Shown here: positions 18,290 through 26,434 of the stretch, one piece after another
Position numbering within the stretch: the stretch's first letter is position 1
Layout: each line of letters starts with the position of its first letter
Source: Flagellimonas maritima
Lineage (GTDB): Bacteria > Bacteroidota > Bacteroidia > Flavobacteriales > Flavobacteriaceae
Reading direction: 5' to 3'
Assembly: GCF_003269425.1 (NCBI RefSeq)
Contig: NZ_CP030104.1
Coordinates: 124,001-188,000, forward strand
Length of the DNA stretch: 64,000 bases
The notes under the pieces: model-generated
Database searches by the model: none
What the model was told of the DNA's origin: nothing
The model's input: the letters and a program-made list of their open reading frames with translations, nothing else
Translations under genes and position numbers: made by a program

Positions 18290-19510
18290 ATGAGCTTACA
18301 AAAAATCACATTCACCAATAAAGAAGGGCAACAACTTGTAGGCCGCTTAGAATTTCCCGCAGACAGGCATCCACATAATTATGCTTTATTTGCCCATTGT
18401 TTTACCTGTACCAAGAACCTTTCTGCCGTTAAGAATATCAGTAAAGCATTGACCGCAAATGGTTTTGCAGTGCTTCGGTTCGATTTTACGGGACTTGGGG
18501 AAAGTGATGGCGATTTTGCGGACACCAACTTTTCTGGCAATGTAGAGGATTTGGTAGCCGCAGCAGATTTTCTAAGAGAAAACTATGAATCCCCGTCACT
18601 GCTTATTGGACATTCTTTAGGGGGTGCCGCGGTTATCTTTGCTGCAACTGAAATAGAATCTGTTGATGCCATAGCAACTGTGGGTGCGCCTTCAAACCCA
18701 AAACATGTAAAACATCTTTTTAAAAGTGGATTGGAAGAAATTAACGCCAATGGAGAAGCGGTCGTCAATTTAAGCGGTCGCGACTTTAAAATCAAAAAGC
18801 AATTTGTAGATGACCTAGACACCAAATCGCTTCCTGAAACCGCAAAATCACTACGAAAGCCCTTGCTCATTATGCATTCGCCACAAGACGATACCGTAAG
18901 CATAAAAAATGCAGAAGAAATTTATGTTGCGGCCCATCATCCCAAAAGTTTTGTATCACTGGACGGGGCAGACCATTTGCTTTTTGACAAAAAAGATTCC
19001 ACTTATGTGGGTAAAGTTATATCTGGATGGGCAAATAGATATCTGTCCATAGAAGCGCCAGTTGATGAAAGTTTAAGAACAAAACATCAGGTTGTGGCAA
19101 GTTTGGATGGTGAAGATTATTTTACTACACAAATGAAAGTAGGCAATCATTATATGATTGCTGATGAGCCCAAGGAATATAATGGAAATGATTTTGGTCC
19201 TTCTCCATATGAATTGGTTTCTGCGGGATTATCGGCATGTACTGCAATGACCATTCAAATGTATGCCAGAAGAAAGGGGTGGCCCGTTGATAATGTAAAA
19301 GTTCATACTTCCTATAGCAAATCCCACGCCGAGGATTGTGAAAATTGCGAAGATGACACTGCTAAAATCGATACGTTTCAACGGGAAATTAAACTCGCTG
19401 GGGATCTTGACGAAAAACAAAGAGCAAAGATTATGGAAATCGCAGATAAGTGCCCAGTCCATAGAACCCTGCACAGTAAGACACAGATTTTGACCAAATT
19501 GATTGACTAA
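18290..19510 (+). CDS. Alpha/beta hydrolase fused to OsmC-like peroxidase domain
   Basis: A 406-aa cytosolic fusion. Residues 1-250 form an alpha/beta hydrolase with the nucleophile elbow GHSLGG (Ser109), an acidic residue in HSPQDDTVS and the catalytic His in DGADHLLF. Residues about 265-406 form an OsmC/Ohr domain with the two redox Cys at 317 (LSACTAM) and 388 (DKCPVHR). OsmC proteins reduce organic and fatty-acid hydroperoxides, so the hydrolase may release acyl groups for the partner domain; that coupling is inferred. The ATG at 18290 is preferred to a TTG at 18275. An extra Cys pair (EDCENCEDD) lies in the OsmC part. This fusion is known in many bacteria. Confidence 0.9.
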   Translation: MSLQKITFTNKEGQQLVGRLEFPADRHPHNYALFAHCFTCTKNLSAVKNISKALTANGFAVLRFDFTGLGESDGDFADTNFSGNVEDLVAAADFLRENYESPSLLIGHSLGGAAVIFAATEIESVDAIATVGAPSNPKHVKHLFKSGLEEINANGEAVVNLSGRDFKIKKQFVDDLDTKSLPETAKSLRKPLLIMHSPQDDTVSIKNAEEIYVAAHHPKSFVSLDGADHLLFDKKDSTYVGKVISGWANRYLSIEAPVDESLRTKHQVVASLDGEDYFTTQMKVGNHYMIADEPKEYNGNDFGPSPYELVSAGLSACTAMTIQMYARRKGWPVDNVKVHTSYSKSHAEDCENCEDDTAKIDTFQREIKLAGDLDEKQRAKIMEIADKCPVHRTLHSKTQILTKLID

Positions 19511-19514
19511 AGTC

Positions 19515-19560
19515 CGTCATTCTGTACTTCCTGCCCGATAGGTAGACGGGGTTTCAGAAT
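19515..19560 (-). repeat. Interspersed palindromic repeat, copy 2 (extended, minus)
   Basis: Read on the minus strand it starts GATTCTGAAACCC and ends CAGAATGACG, the same ends as the copy at 19592-19619 but with a longer GC-richer middle. The two copies face each other in the 165-bp gap between the OsmC fusion and the next gene and could fold together. Confidence 0.45.
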
Positions 19561-19591
19561 CCCATAGTGGTGTAAATCAAAAAAATCAAGT

Positions 19592-19619
19592 GAGACCCTG
19601 AAATATAATCAGGGTGACG
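19592..19619 (+). repeat. Interspersed palindromic repeat, copy 3
   Basis: Starts GAGACCCTGAAAT and ends ATCAGGGTGACG. The inner CCTGAAA/TCAGG arms can pair. It matches the copy at 10137-10162 almost base for base, with two extra central bases. Confidence 0.5.
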
Positions 19620-19674
19620 TATTATCTTTATTAAAATAATCGTAAATCTCCATTTAAAATTAAGGGTACGCTAA

Positions 19675-20169
19675 ATGCAAAGTCCAAGTTTTGAAGTAAG
19701 CATCGGAAAGAACGCGAACGGCATGCACTTGATTGCCATTCCATTTGAAATTGCCAAGCCCTTTGTTGAAAAAAAACATAAACGTGTTAGGGTCGTGGCA
19801 TGTTTTGAAGATAAATCCATAGAAATTTATGCTGCGCTATTGAAAAGAAAAGGTGCTTACCTTATCATGTTCGGGAAGAAAAATCAAAAGGCACTGGGCC
19901 TTTTCCTAAACGATTATTTTCAACTTCAACTTTTTGAAGATACCTCTAAATATGGAGTAGCCGTCCCTGAAGAGTTTGATGCGGTCATGCTGAGTGATTA
20001 TGATGCCTATACTATATTTGAAAGCCTTACGGATGGTAAGAAACGAGGTATAATTTACATGATAACCCGTTATAAAAACTCTCAGACCAAAATAGACAAA
20101 ACACTTTTGCTGTGCGAAAACCTTAAAAGGGGTATTCGTGACAATAGGGAATTATTAAAAGAATTCTGA
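19675..20169 (+). CDS. DUF1905/OmdA-type (YdeI-like) protein
   Basis: A 164-aa soluble protein. The first about 100 residues form a small beta-barrel-like domain resembling DUF1905 (HLIAIPFEIAKPF and KKHKRVRVVACFEDKSIE). The last about 60 residues resemble the OmdA helical module (PEEFDAVMLSDYDAYTIFESLTDGKKRGIIYMITRYKNSQTKIDKTLLLCENLKRG), in fewer than the usual conserved positions. It is therefore a distant relative of the protein at 5537-6118. No catalytic residues are apparent and the role is unknown. The intergenic space before it holds two inverted repeat copies. Confidence 0.6.
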   Translation: MQSPSFEVSIGKNANGMHLIAIPFEIAKPFVEKKHKRVRVVACFEDKSIEIYAALLKRKGAYLIMFGKKNQKALGLFLNDYFQLQLFEDTSKYGVAVPEEFDAVMLSDYDAYTIFESLTDGKKRGIIYMITRYKNSQTKIDKTLLLCENLKRGIRDNRELLKEF

Positions 20170-20190
20170 AACTACGCTAAAAGAAAACTG

Positions 20191-20221
20191 TTGATACCTC
20201 CTTAAATAATCAGTAACTTTA
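20191..20221 (+). promoter_or_regulatory. Candidate promoter of sodC-like gene
   Basis: TTG at 20191-20193 is followed after 20 bp by TAACTTTA at 20214-20221, near the Bacteroidetes consensus TAnnTTTG. The start codon is at 20245. Confidence 0.4.
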
Positions 20222-20244
20222 GGCAAATCCTAAAAACATTTATC

Positions 20245-20844
20245 ATGAAAAAAATAATTGCATTTCCTTTGGGAATTATATTGTTTACAGCATTTAGCTG
20301 CAAAGACGTAAAAAAGGAATCTGATGAAGCAGCGGAAGAAGTTGAAGAAACTGTGGATGTCACAGCTGACGAAGTCAAGGAAACGGCTATGGCCAAAACC
20401 ATAAACTTCCAACTGGAGCCTAAAAGCGATAGTAATGTCAATGGCGAGGTCAGTTTTACAGAAGATAATGGAAACGTAGTCATGAAAGCTTCTTTGTCCG
20501 GGCTAACCCCTGGTGAACATGCCATACATATTCATGAAAAGGCAGATTGTTCTTCTGCGGATGGAAAATCGACAGGGGGACATTGGAACCCTACTTTTCA
20601 ACCACATGCAAAATGGGGTGCCGAAGGCGGATATCACAAAGGGGATATCGGTAATTTCGTAGCCGATTCCGAAGGCAATGCTTCTGTTGATTTTGCAACC
20701 AATGAATGGTGCATAGATTGTGATGACGAAACCAAAAACATAGTTGGCAAAGCAATTATCGTACACCAAGGTGTTGACGATTTTACTTCTCAGCCAAGTG
20801 GTGCAGCAGGTGCAAGAATAGCCTGTACGGGAATAATTCAATAA
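20245..20844 (+). CDS. sodC: Superoxide dismutase (Cu/Zn), lipoprotein
   Basis: A 199-aa envelope-anchored Cu/Zn superoxide dismutase. The signal peptide ends in FTAFSC, giving a lipobox Cys at 19, followed by an acidic linker (about 20-52). The dismutase fold has the copper pair HIHE, GGHWNP, the zinc-loop run QPHAKWGAEGGYHKGDIGN (candidate His and Asp ligands), VHQGVDDF and GARIACTGII with the active-site Arg. Cysteines in KADCSSAD and RIACTG can form the structural disulfide; two further Cys (WCIDCDD) are unusual. It converts superoxide in the periplasm to peroxide. A strong terminator follows. Confidence 0.92.
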   Translation: MKKIIAFPLGIILFTAFSCKDVKKESDEAAEEVEETVDVTADEVKETAMAKTINFQLEPKSDSNVNGEVSFTEDNGNVVMKASLSGLTPGEHAIHIHEKADCSSADGKSTGGHWNPTFQPHAKWGAEGGYHKGDIGNFVADSEGNASVDFATNEWCIDCDDETKNIVGKAIIVHQGVDDFTSQPSGAAGARIACTGIIQ

Positions 20845-20855
20845 CGTTTTAAATT

Positions 20856-20885
20856 GAGCCGCTATTCATGTAGCGGCTCTTCTTT
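20856..20885 (+). terminator. Rho-independent terminator after sodC
   Basis: GAGCCGCTA (20856-20864) pairs with TAGCGGCTC (20871-20879) over a 6-base loop, followed by a T-rich tail (TTCTTT). It lies 12 bp after the sodC stop. Confidence 0.75.
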
Positions 20886-20905
20886 AATGCAAATTGTATT
20901 TGAAT

Positions 20906-21112
20906 ATGGAAATTATCAAAGAATATTCCAATGGCGAGGTTACCGTGGTATGGAAACCAAAACTATGTGAACATGCGGGCATCTGTGTAAAAATGCTGCC
21001 CGAAGTTTACAATCCTAAAGAAAAACCATGGATCAAGGTTGAGAATGCGAGTACCGAAGCATTAAAGAATCAAATTGACCAGTGTCCATCAGGGGCTCTG
21101 GGCTACTATTAA
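20906..21112 (+). CDS. (4Fe-4S) mono-cluster protein, YjdI-like
   Basis: A 68-aa protein of the divergent 4Fe-4S mono-cluster family (Fer4_19, E. coli YjdI type). Three Cys are visible, in KLCEHAGICVKMLPEV and IDQCPSGALGYY; the family uses the pattern C-x5-C...C-P-x-G-A-L. The ATG at 20906 gives MEIIKEYSNGEV; a TTG four codons earlier is less likely. The next gene, 14 bp on, is a YjdJ-like acetyltransferase, the same pair as in E. coli. The partners suggest a small redox or acetylation module of unknown purpose. Confidence 0.8.
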   Translation: MEIIKEYSNGEVTVVWKPKLCEHAGICVKMLPEVYNPKEKPWIKVENASTEALKNQIDQCPSGALGYY

Positions 21113-21126
21113 TACATATTTGAACA

Positions 21127-21426
21127 ATGGAATCCCAATATCAACTAGTAAACAACGAGGAAGCCAAGCAATTTCAATTTAAGCTTGATGAGTCCGTGGC
21201 TAAAATTGAGTATATCAAAGCAAAGGAAAAAATCTATCTAACCCACACCGAAGTGCCCAAGGGATTTGAAGGTAAAGGTGTGGGAACCGAGTTGATAAAA
21301 CAAAGCTTGGAATACATAAAGAAGAAGGATCTAACATTGGTTCCGCTATGTCCATTCGTAGCCATGTACATAAAAAGGAACCCCAAGTGGAAAAGCCTTG
21401 TCCTGAAGGGAATCAATATAGCTTAA
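21127..21426 (+). CDS. GNAT-type N-acetyltransferase, YjdJ-like
   Basis: A 99-aa minimal acetyltransferase of the YjdJ/Gtn-like family. The acetyl-CoA motif is PKGFEGKGVGTELIKQSLEYI (R/Q-x-x-G-x-G/A pattern as G-K-G-V-G), preceded by KIYLTHTEV and followed by LVPLCPFVAMYIKRNPKW, the conserved family end. It lacks the extra strands of larger GNATs. It sits 14 bp after the YjdI-like 4Fe-4S protein and is almost certainly co-transcribed with it. The substrate is unknown. Confidence 0.82.
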   Translation: MESQYQLVNNEEAKQFQFKLDESVAKIEYIKAKEKIYLTHTEVPKGFEGKGVGTELIKQSLEYIKKKDLTLVPLCPFVAMYIKRNPKWKSLVLKGINIA

Positions 21427-21527
21427 GTGTCCCCTTCAATTCTTGATATGGTAAACTTCAACTGTACCTAAACTAATTTGATTCAGAAACCATAAATCGG
21501 TTATCAACTATCCCTAATTAAATTAAA

Positions 21528-22004
21528 ATGCGATTATCTATTTTTTTAGGTTGGACATTTTTTATAGCAATATTATTGTGTTGTTCATGTGAAACTGAGC
21601 CACAACAACTTACCCAAAAGCAAAAAGATGAACTAAAATTGGTTATCGATAAATTCAATGCTGCTTTTGCAAACAGTGATATCGAAATTATTGACTCATT
21701 GATAGTTGAAAATTATGTGCATACCAATGGTAGTTCCAAAGCTATTGACAGAAAAAAGTGGTTCAATTATCTAGACTCTAGAAATGGGGATATAGCATCG
21801 GGGCGTTTAAAAATCAACAGCTATAAGATGGAAAATATTCAGTTCGAGTTTTTTGGTAAAACATCAGTAGTTACAGCAAAGGTCAGTACTTCAATAGATA
21901 AAAACGGTGAAATAAAGAAAAGTGAATACAGGGTTACCAACTTGTGGACTTATACTGACACTGGATGGAAACGAGCGGCATTCCACGATGGAAAAATCAA
22001 ATAG
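21528..22004 (+). CDS. NTF2-like (DUF4440/SnoaL) lipoprotein
   Basis: A 158-aa lipoprotein: the signal ends with AILLCCSC (lipobox Cys about 19-21). The mature domain is a cone-shaped NTF2-like fold of the DUF4440 type: the first helix ELKLVIDKFNAAFANSDIEIIDSLIVENYVHTNGSSKAIDRKKW, then strands ending in YRVTNLWTYTDTGWKRAAFHDGK. Such proteins are steroid-isomerase-like pockets with varied or unknown ligands. A second exported relative is at 45147-45656. It is probably monocistronic and convergent with the corA-like gene. Confidence 0.75.
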   Translation: MRLSIFLGWTFFIAILLCCSCETEPQQLTQKQKDELKLVIDKFNAAFANSDIEIIDSLIVENYVHTNGSSKAIDRKKWFNYLDSRNGDIASGRLKINSYKMENIQFEFFGKTSVVTAKVSTSIDKNGEIKKSEYRVTNLWTYTDTGWKRAAFHDGKIK

Positions 22005-22036
22005 AAAAATAATTTGATATTTAGGGATATCAAAAA

Positions 22037-23017
22037 TCAGAACCACTTTTTATACTTAAAAATTAAAATGGATATGAGCGTTACGAGCAACATAACACCC
22101 AAAAGGATAAAATAGCCATATTTAAAACGCAATTCAGGAATGTTTTCAAAGTTCATCCCATAAATTCCCGCCATAAAGGTCAGAGGGATAAAAATGACCG
22201 AAAAAATCGTCAAGGTTTTCATGACTTGGTTAAGACGGTGACCTTGAATGTTGAAAAGTAGATTTACTTTACTGTCCAATTCGTTTATATCGGAATCAAT
22301 ATCGTTTAAAAGTCCATTTATTTGCTCGCGCAAATCACTGAAATACTTTGACCTGATGCCTTTTATTTGCAATCTTTCCAGCTTCACCATAATATCCCTT
22401 AATCCGTAAGAAGATTTTTTAAATTGAATGGTCAGTTGTTTCTGCTCTTCTATTTTAAGCATAAATTCTGGCGTAGGTTCAAGCTTTGTATTGGCAGAAA
22501 ACATCTCTTCCATAACATCAAAACCGTTGTATTTTTCTTTATAATTGGAAATAATCGTCTCCAGTATAAAATATAACAGGTAATCCGCTCTTTTCTTACG
22601 GATGATACCTTTATTGTTAGCAATTCTATCACGAATCCAATCAAAATGGTCCCCAACCTTTTCTTGAATGCACCACACAAAATCTTCCGCCACTACAAAA
22701 AACATTTGCTCTGTCTCTATGGTGTTGTTTTCGGTTTTTATGATCTTGGCCGTGATAAACAATTGATTCTCCAATTCAATCACCTTGCTACCATGACTTT
22801 TCCCAATAAGTAATCTTAAGAGAAAATCGTCCATGTTATTTGCTAAAACCATTTCCCTAAAATCTTCCATAAAATCAAAACCGTAGGTATTTACCCATGT
22901 TACGGTCTTATCGTTCTTGGAGAGTATCATATCTTTCTCAATGGAAAACTGTCTGCTGTAGTAGTCCATAGCAGAATAATTGATTACAGTTGTATTATTT
23001 TCAAAATCTTTCGTCAT
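22037..23017 (-). CDS. corA: CorA family divalent cation transporter
   Basis: A 326-aa CorA/MIT family protein. A long cytoplasmic N-terminal part includes the coiled stalk helix (about 190-260). Two C-terminal helices follow, the first ending in the signature YGMNFENIPEL (Gly287-Met288-Asn289) and the second FILLGVMLLVTLISILIF, with a basic C terminus KYKKWF. CorA homopentamers carry Mg2+ and sometimes Co2+ or Ni2+ across the inner membrane, gated by cytosolic metal. The neighbouring divergent gene is a small MscS channel. Confidence 0.9.
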   Translation of the reverse strand: MTKDFENNTTVINYSAMDYYSRQFSIEKDMILSKNDKTVTWVNTYGFDFMEDFREMVLANNMDDFLLRLLIGKSHGSKVIELENQLFITAKIIKTENNTIETEQMFFVVAEDFVWCIQEKVGDHFDWIRDRIANNKGIIRKKRADYLLYFILETIISNYKEKYNGFDVMEEMFSANTKLEPTPEFMLKIEEQKQLTIQFKKSSYGLRDIMVKLERLQIKGIRSKYFSDLREQINGLLNDIDSDINELDSKVNLLFNIQGHRLNQVMKTLTIFSVIFIPLTFMAGIYGMNFENIPELRFKYGYFILLGVMLLVTLISILIFKYKKWF

Positions 23018-23087
23018 TTGCAGAAAAATAAAAACGATTGCTTTTAGTTTAGAGGAATAAGTTAAATCAAATAATTAATATTACGCT

Positions 23088-23630
23088 ATGGTGGATATGA
23101 TGACAGTTAAAACTGAAATACTTATTACAATAATTTCATTGGTGGTTATTTTTGGTTTGAACTCACTTAACAAAAGGGCCATACGTAGATTTGGCAGGAC
23201 AAGTTCCATAGATATGAACAACAGAAAGATTATTTTCTATCTGAGCAACTTGTTCTTTTACGGTCTGGCAGTGGTGATAATTACCCTAATTTGGGGTGTG
23301 AACATTCAGGAGTTTTCGGTTTTTATATCATCTATATTGGCAATTTTAGGTATTGGCTTTGTCGCGCAATGGTCTATTTTGTCCAATTTAACGGCTAGTG
23401 TCATCCTTTTTTTTAGTCACCCTTTGCGCTTGGGCGATAAAGTTAGGGTAATGGATAAAGATTTTGACTGGACAGGGAAAGTAGAAGATATAAGTGGCTT
23501 TTATCTTTTTATGCGCACTGATGATGGCAGGAGAATTTCCATACCCACAAACCTGGTAATGCAGAAAGGCATTGAAATCATTCAACAAAATGAGGAAATA
23601 GTTTTGGATAATGATAAAATTGAGTCTTAG
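23088..23630 (+). CDS. Small mechanosensitive channel (MscS) family protein
   Basis: A 180-aa protein with three hydrophobic helices (about 9-26, 48-67, 72-100) followed by the MscS beta domain (RLGDKVRVMDKDFDWTGKVEDISGFYLFMRTDDGRRISIPTNLVMQKGIEII). The pore-lining third helix has the AILGIGFVAQWSILSNLTASVIL pattern and leads into FFSHPLRLGD, as in MscS. It lacks the large C-terminal alpha/beta vestibule of E. coli MscS, typical of minimal versions. It opens on membrane tension to relieve osmotic pressure. It starts 70 bp from the divergent corA-like gene. Confidence 0.85.
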   Translation: MVDMMTVKTEILITIISLVVIFGLNSLNKRAIRRFGRTSSIDMNNRKIIFYLSNLFFYGLAVVIITLIWGVNIQEFSVFISSILAILGIGFVAQWSILSNLTASVILFFSHPLRLGDKVRVMDKDFDWTGKVEDISGFYLFMRTDDGRRISIPTNLVMQKGIEIIQQNEEIVLDNDKIES

Positions 23631-23740
23631 GTAGGAGGTCCACAGCATTTACCTTAAATTACGATTTTTCTTACTTATAGTTCTTACCGTTTCATCAAAG
23701 TCCTATATTTTGTGTTAATTTGACAGGTAAACAAAAATTA

Positions 23741-24931
23741 ATGAATCCCTCATCTTCTGGCTGGATCAATAAGTTTGGACATCTAGTAAATAAAGAAAAT
23801 CTACATTTTAAGGATTTTGAGAGCCTCTATACACAGCTTAAAGCCAATGGCTTTATCTATGGTGTCCATTTGGACATTCCTTCTTTTATTCCTGTGGAGC
23901 ATAAATTGACAGAGGATGAAATAGCAAAAATAAATTTGTTGACCGCGCTCTACTTTACCTTCAGATTTGAAAAAAATGAAATTGATTTTGATGTTTTTGT
24001 AAATACTGTTTTTACTTATTATCAGTCATTGGACGTGGGCAAGGTATCTTTTTTAAATAAGATATTGACCGGCAAACAAACTAAATCCCAATTGGAAAAG
24101 CTCATTGATTCTAGAATCTATTTGGGCAATAATACGTTTAACCGAGCTTTTGGCAACAGCCTGACCAATTCATTGCTCTATGTGGATGTTTTGATATTTA
24201 GAATATATCTTAAAAATCATAAGCCCGTAAGGCAGCATGCACAATTATTGGAATATATAACCATAAACATTGCATACCATACTTTAAATTCTAAAGAAAC
24301 CAATAAAAAAGATGTGAAGCTTGTACAGATTTTGGCCTCTTCTTTAACTTATATCAATTTAGAAGAAGCTGATTTTGATGGAAACTACAGAGGCTTGCTA
24401 AAGCATAATTTTACCGATTATGAAAAGAATTTCTTTTTGGATATTGCATGCTTGACCTTATGGGAGGATGGCTCATTGGAACATACTGAATCTGACTATA
24501 TTTTTGGTCTTGGAAAAGATTTGGGGAGAACAGAAATCGAAGTAAAAGCTGCCTTGGATTTTGTCATGGATTTCTTTGAAAAAAATCTAGAAAAAGCCAC
24601 CTATTTAAACGATAAGAATTTGGCATTTCAGTTCTATGAAGGGATGTCCAAAAACGTAAGTAAATTAATTTTACGGAACAGCAAAAGACTAAAAAAAGAA
24701 CTTACGGAAAGTAAAGAGCTTCTGTCCCTTTTGTCAAAATCCACGGTAAGGGAATTGAGTAAGGAAGAAAAGAAAAAAGTACAAAAACACCTCTTGGATA
24801 CTTTTAAGACTATCCCGTCTTTGGCTATTTTTATGTTACCTGGAGGAGCTGTTCTATTACCAATTTTTATAAAATTAATCCCTAAATTGTTACCCTCTGC
24901 ATTTGATGACAATCGGATTGAAAAAAGCTAG
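23741..24931 (+). CDS. LETM1-related protein
   Basis: A 396-aa protein that resembles the LETM1-related biofilm-associated proteins annotated in Flavobacteriia. Most of it is alpha-helical and soluble. The C-terminal part has the LETM1-like tail: KKVQKHLLDTFKTIPSLAIF followed by a hydrophobic MLPGGAVLLPIFIKLIPKLLPSAF. A middle acidic stretch (LTLWEDGSLEHTESDYIFGLG) looks like a TerB-type helical repeat. The ATG at 23741 is preferred to a TTG at 23720. The function is unknown; the biofilm link comes from the family name, not from this sequence. Confidence 0.7.
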   Translation: MNPSSSGWINKFGHLVNKENLHFKDFESLYTQLKANGFIYGVHLDIPSFIPVEHKLTEDEIAKINLLTALYFTFRFEKNEIDFDVFVNTVFTYYQSLDVGKVSFLNKILTGKQTKSQLEKLIDSRIYLGNNTFNRAFGNSLTNSLLYVDVLIFRIYLKNHKPVRQHAQLLEYITINIAYHTLNSKETNKKDVKLVQILASSLTYINLEEADFDGNYRGLLKHNFTDYEKNFFLDIACLTLWEDGSLEHTESDYIFGLGKDLGRTEIEVKAALDFVMDFFEKNLEKATYLNDKNLAFQFYEGMSKNVSKLILRNSKRLKKELTESKELLSLLSKSTVRELSKEEKKKVQKHLLDTFKTIPSLAIFMLPGGAVLLPIFIKLIPKLLPSAFDDNRIEKS

Positions 24932-25019
24932 TTTTTTATAGAAAAAAGCTACTATAAGAAAAATCTATATAGATTTTTAATACTATTTAAATATTTGAAA
25001 TCCATTAAATTACATAATT

Positions 25020-25784
25020 TCATTCTAACCAAAGCTTAAAGTCCTTTACGCGTTCACGGCTTACTATGATTTCTTTCTCATTGAAGCGGTTCAACTTGAT
25101 TTTTAACCTAGAATTTGTATATGAAATGATATCATTGATATGGTTGATATTCACATAGAACTTTCGGCTCACTCTGAAAAATATTTTTGGCGATAGTTCC
25201 TCTTCCAAATTTTCAAGTGTGGTATCCAATAGGTAATTTCTTCCTTCGGATGTTGCAGCGTAGGTACCTTTGTTTTCACTATAAAAACATTCAACGTCAT
25301 CGGCATTGATAATTTTCAAATGCTGCCCTACCTTTACCGTGAAACGTTTTTTAAATTCACGTTCAAGCGGATTGACCAATAGGTTTTTTATATCGTTGAA
25401 ATCAACAGAAATTTTTTGTGATAAAGGCTTAAAATCCCTATACTTTTTCACGGCACTTTCCAATTCTTCATCATCAATCGGTTTTAGTAGATAATCAATA
25501 CTATTTAATTTAAATGCCTGCAGTGCGTATTCGTCATAAGCGGTAGTAAAAATGATGGCACTTTTAACTTCAATAGTTTCGAATATCTCGAAAGAAAGAC
25601 CGTCAGAAAGTTGAATATCCAAAAAAATAAGATCTGGGTGTGAATTGTTTTGAAACCATTCAATCGATTCATCCACCGAATGCAACATGGTGGAAACCTC
25701 AACATCCAGTTCTGAAAGTAATCTGTTCAATCTCCTTGCTGCTGGTTTTTCGTCTTCAATAATGATTACATTCATCTTATTCAT
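25020..25784 (-). CDS. LytTR family response regulator
   Basis: A 254-aa two-component response regulator. The receiver domain (about 4-120) has the acidic pair IIIEDEK, the phosphoacceptor Asp56 (LIFLDIQLSDG), the switch Thr in FTTAYDEYA and Lys in LLKPIDDEE. A LytTR DNA-binding domain (about 150-254) has FTVKVGQHLKIINADDVECF, SPKIFFRVSRKFYVNINHI and IVSRERVKDFKLWL. Its ATG overlaps the TGA of the 2TM gene before it (ATGA), so translation is coupled. It is the last gene of the minus-strand cluster and is the obvious partner of the LytS-type kinase at 27485-28813. Confidence 0.92.
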   Translation of the reverse strand: MNKMNVIIIEDEKPAARRLNRLLSELDVEVSTMLHSVDESIEWFQNNSHPDLIFLDIQLSDGLSFEIFETIEVKSAIIFTTAYDEYALQAFKLNSIDYLLKPIDDEELESAVKKYRDFKPLSQKISVDFNDIKNLLVNPLEREFKKRFTVKVGQHLKIINADDVECFYSENKGTYAATSEGRNYLLDTTLENLEEELSPKIFFRVSRKFYVNINHINDIISYTNSRLKIKLNRFNEKEIIVSRERVKDFKLWLE

Positions 25785-26125
25785 TTAAAATTTTTGTTTT
25801 GGCCGCTTGCGCCCTCTTCCTTTTGCATATATTTTTGTATCTGCTTAGTTTCCCATTTTTCAATCATAGGGTTACTATAGACCCTTATACTGTGAACGAC
25901 CAAAATAACTCCCCAAAAAATAGGCGTGGACAGTATATCCCAGCTTAACAAACTTCCTATAGTTACACCGCCGGATGCAATATTTTCAAAAATGTCAAGA
26001 TAATAAGCCTTTATTGCGAACAATATTATATTGATAATTATATAAACAGTTATATGGGAATACAAACTTTTTAGTTGTGACACCCTTTTCTTTGCCCGCT
26101 CTCTGTTAGTATATACCTGTTTCAC
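25781..26125 (-). CDS. 2TM domain protein (divergent member)
   Basis: A 114-aa membrane protein with the 2TM arrangement: a basic amphipathic lead (RERAKKRVSQLKSLYSHIT), helix 1 (VYIIINIILFAIKAYYL), a long loop (DIFENIASGGVTIGSLLSWD), helix 2 (PIFWGVILVVHSI) and a tail (MIEKWETKQIQKYMQKEE) matching the WEERKI motif of its paralogues in weaker form. The start chosen is GTG at 26125, one base after the upstream stop; a longer reading frame from 26236 overlaps the neighbour and lacks 2TM features. It overlaps the response-regulator ATG by 4 bp. Confidence 0.75.
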   Translation of the reverse strand: MKQVYTNRERAKKRVSQLKSLYSHITVYIIINIILFAIKAYYLDIFENIASGGVTIGSLLSWDILSTPIFWGVILVVHSIRVYSNPMIEKWETKQIQKYMQKEEGASGQNKNFK

Positions 26126-26126
26126 G

Positions 26127-26432
26127 TTATTTATATTTATCCATTTCCCTTTTATCCTCTTCAATGTACTTCTGAATTTGGCGTTCCTCCCATTTCTTAT
26201 TGAAAAATGGATTAAAATTAAAGGTCCTTGCGGCATGAAACACCACTCCTATTCCCCATCCAAAAAGGGTAAAGAAATGGCCCCATTCCCAAAAGTTATC
26301 AGTGTTCAAGTAGATATTTACAAGAATAAATGCGTTTACTGCTACATAAACGGCCAAATGAATGTAAAACCCCTTTAACTTCTCAATCTGTCTCTTTGCC
26401 CTTTTAAATTTTTCTTGATTGTACAACTCCAT
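26127..26432 (-). CDS. 2TM domain protein
   Basis: A 101-aa 2TM protein: KRAKRQIEKLKGFYIHLAVY, helix 1 (VAVNAFILVNIYL), then the GWGIGVVFHA helix 2 and the tail NPFFNKKWEERQIQKYIEEDKRE. The ATG at 26432 has GGAGA six bases before it and lies just past the upstream gene's stop; the ATG at 26444 would overlap that gene by 10 bp. Both termini should face the cytoplasm. It is the third stand-alone 2TM gene in transcription order. Confidence 0.82.
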   Translation of the reverse strand: MELYNQEKFKRAKRQIEKLKGFYIHLAVYVAVNAFILVNIYLNTDNFWEWGHFFTLFGWGIGVVFHAARTFNFNPFFNKKWEERQIQKYIEEDKREMDKYK

Positions 26433-26434
26433 AA

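Noticed and set aside
19511..19674. tRNA or small RNA gene in the gap after the OsmC fusion
   Set aside because: The palindromes explain the structure and no cloverleaf or CCA end is seen.
25781..26236. Long 151-aa version of the divergent 2TM protein
   Set aside because: Its first 37 codons overlap the upstream 2TM gene in another frame and show no 2TM features; the GTG at 26125 is better.
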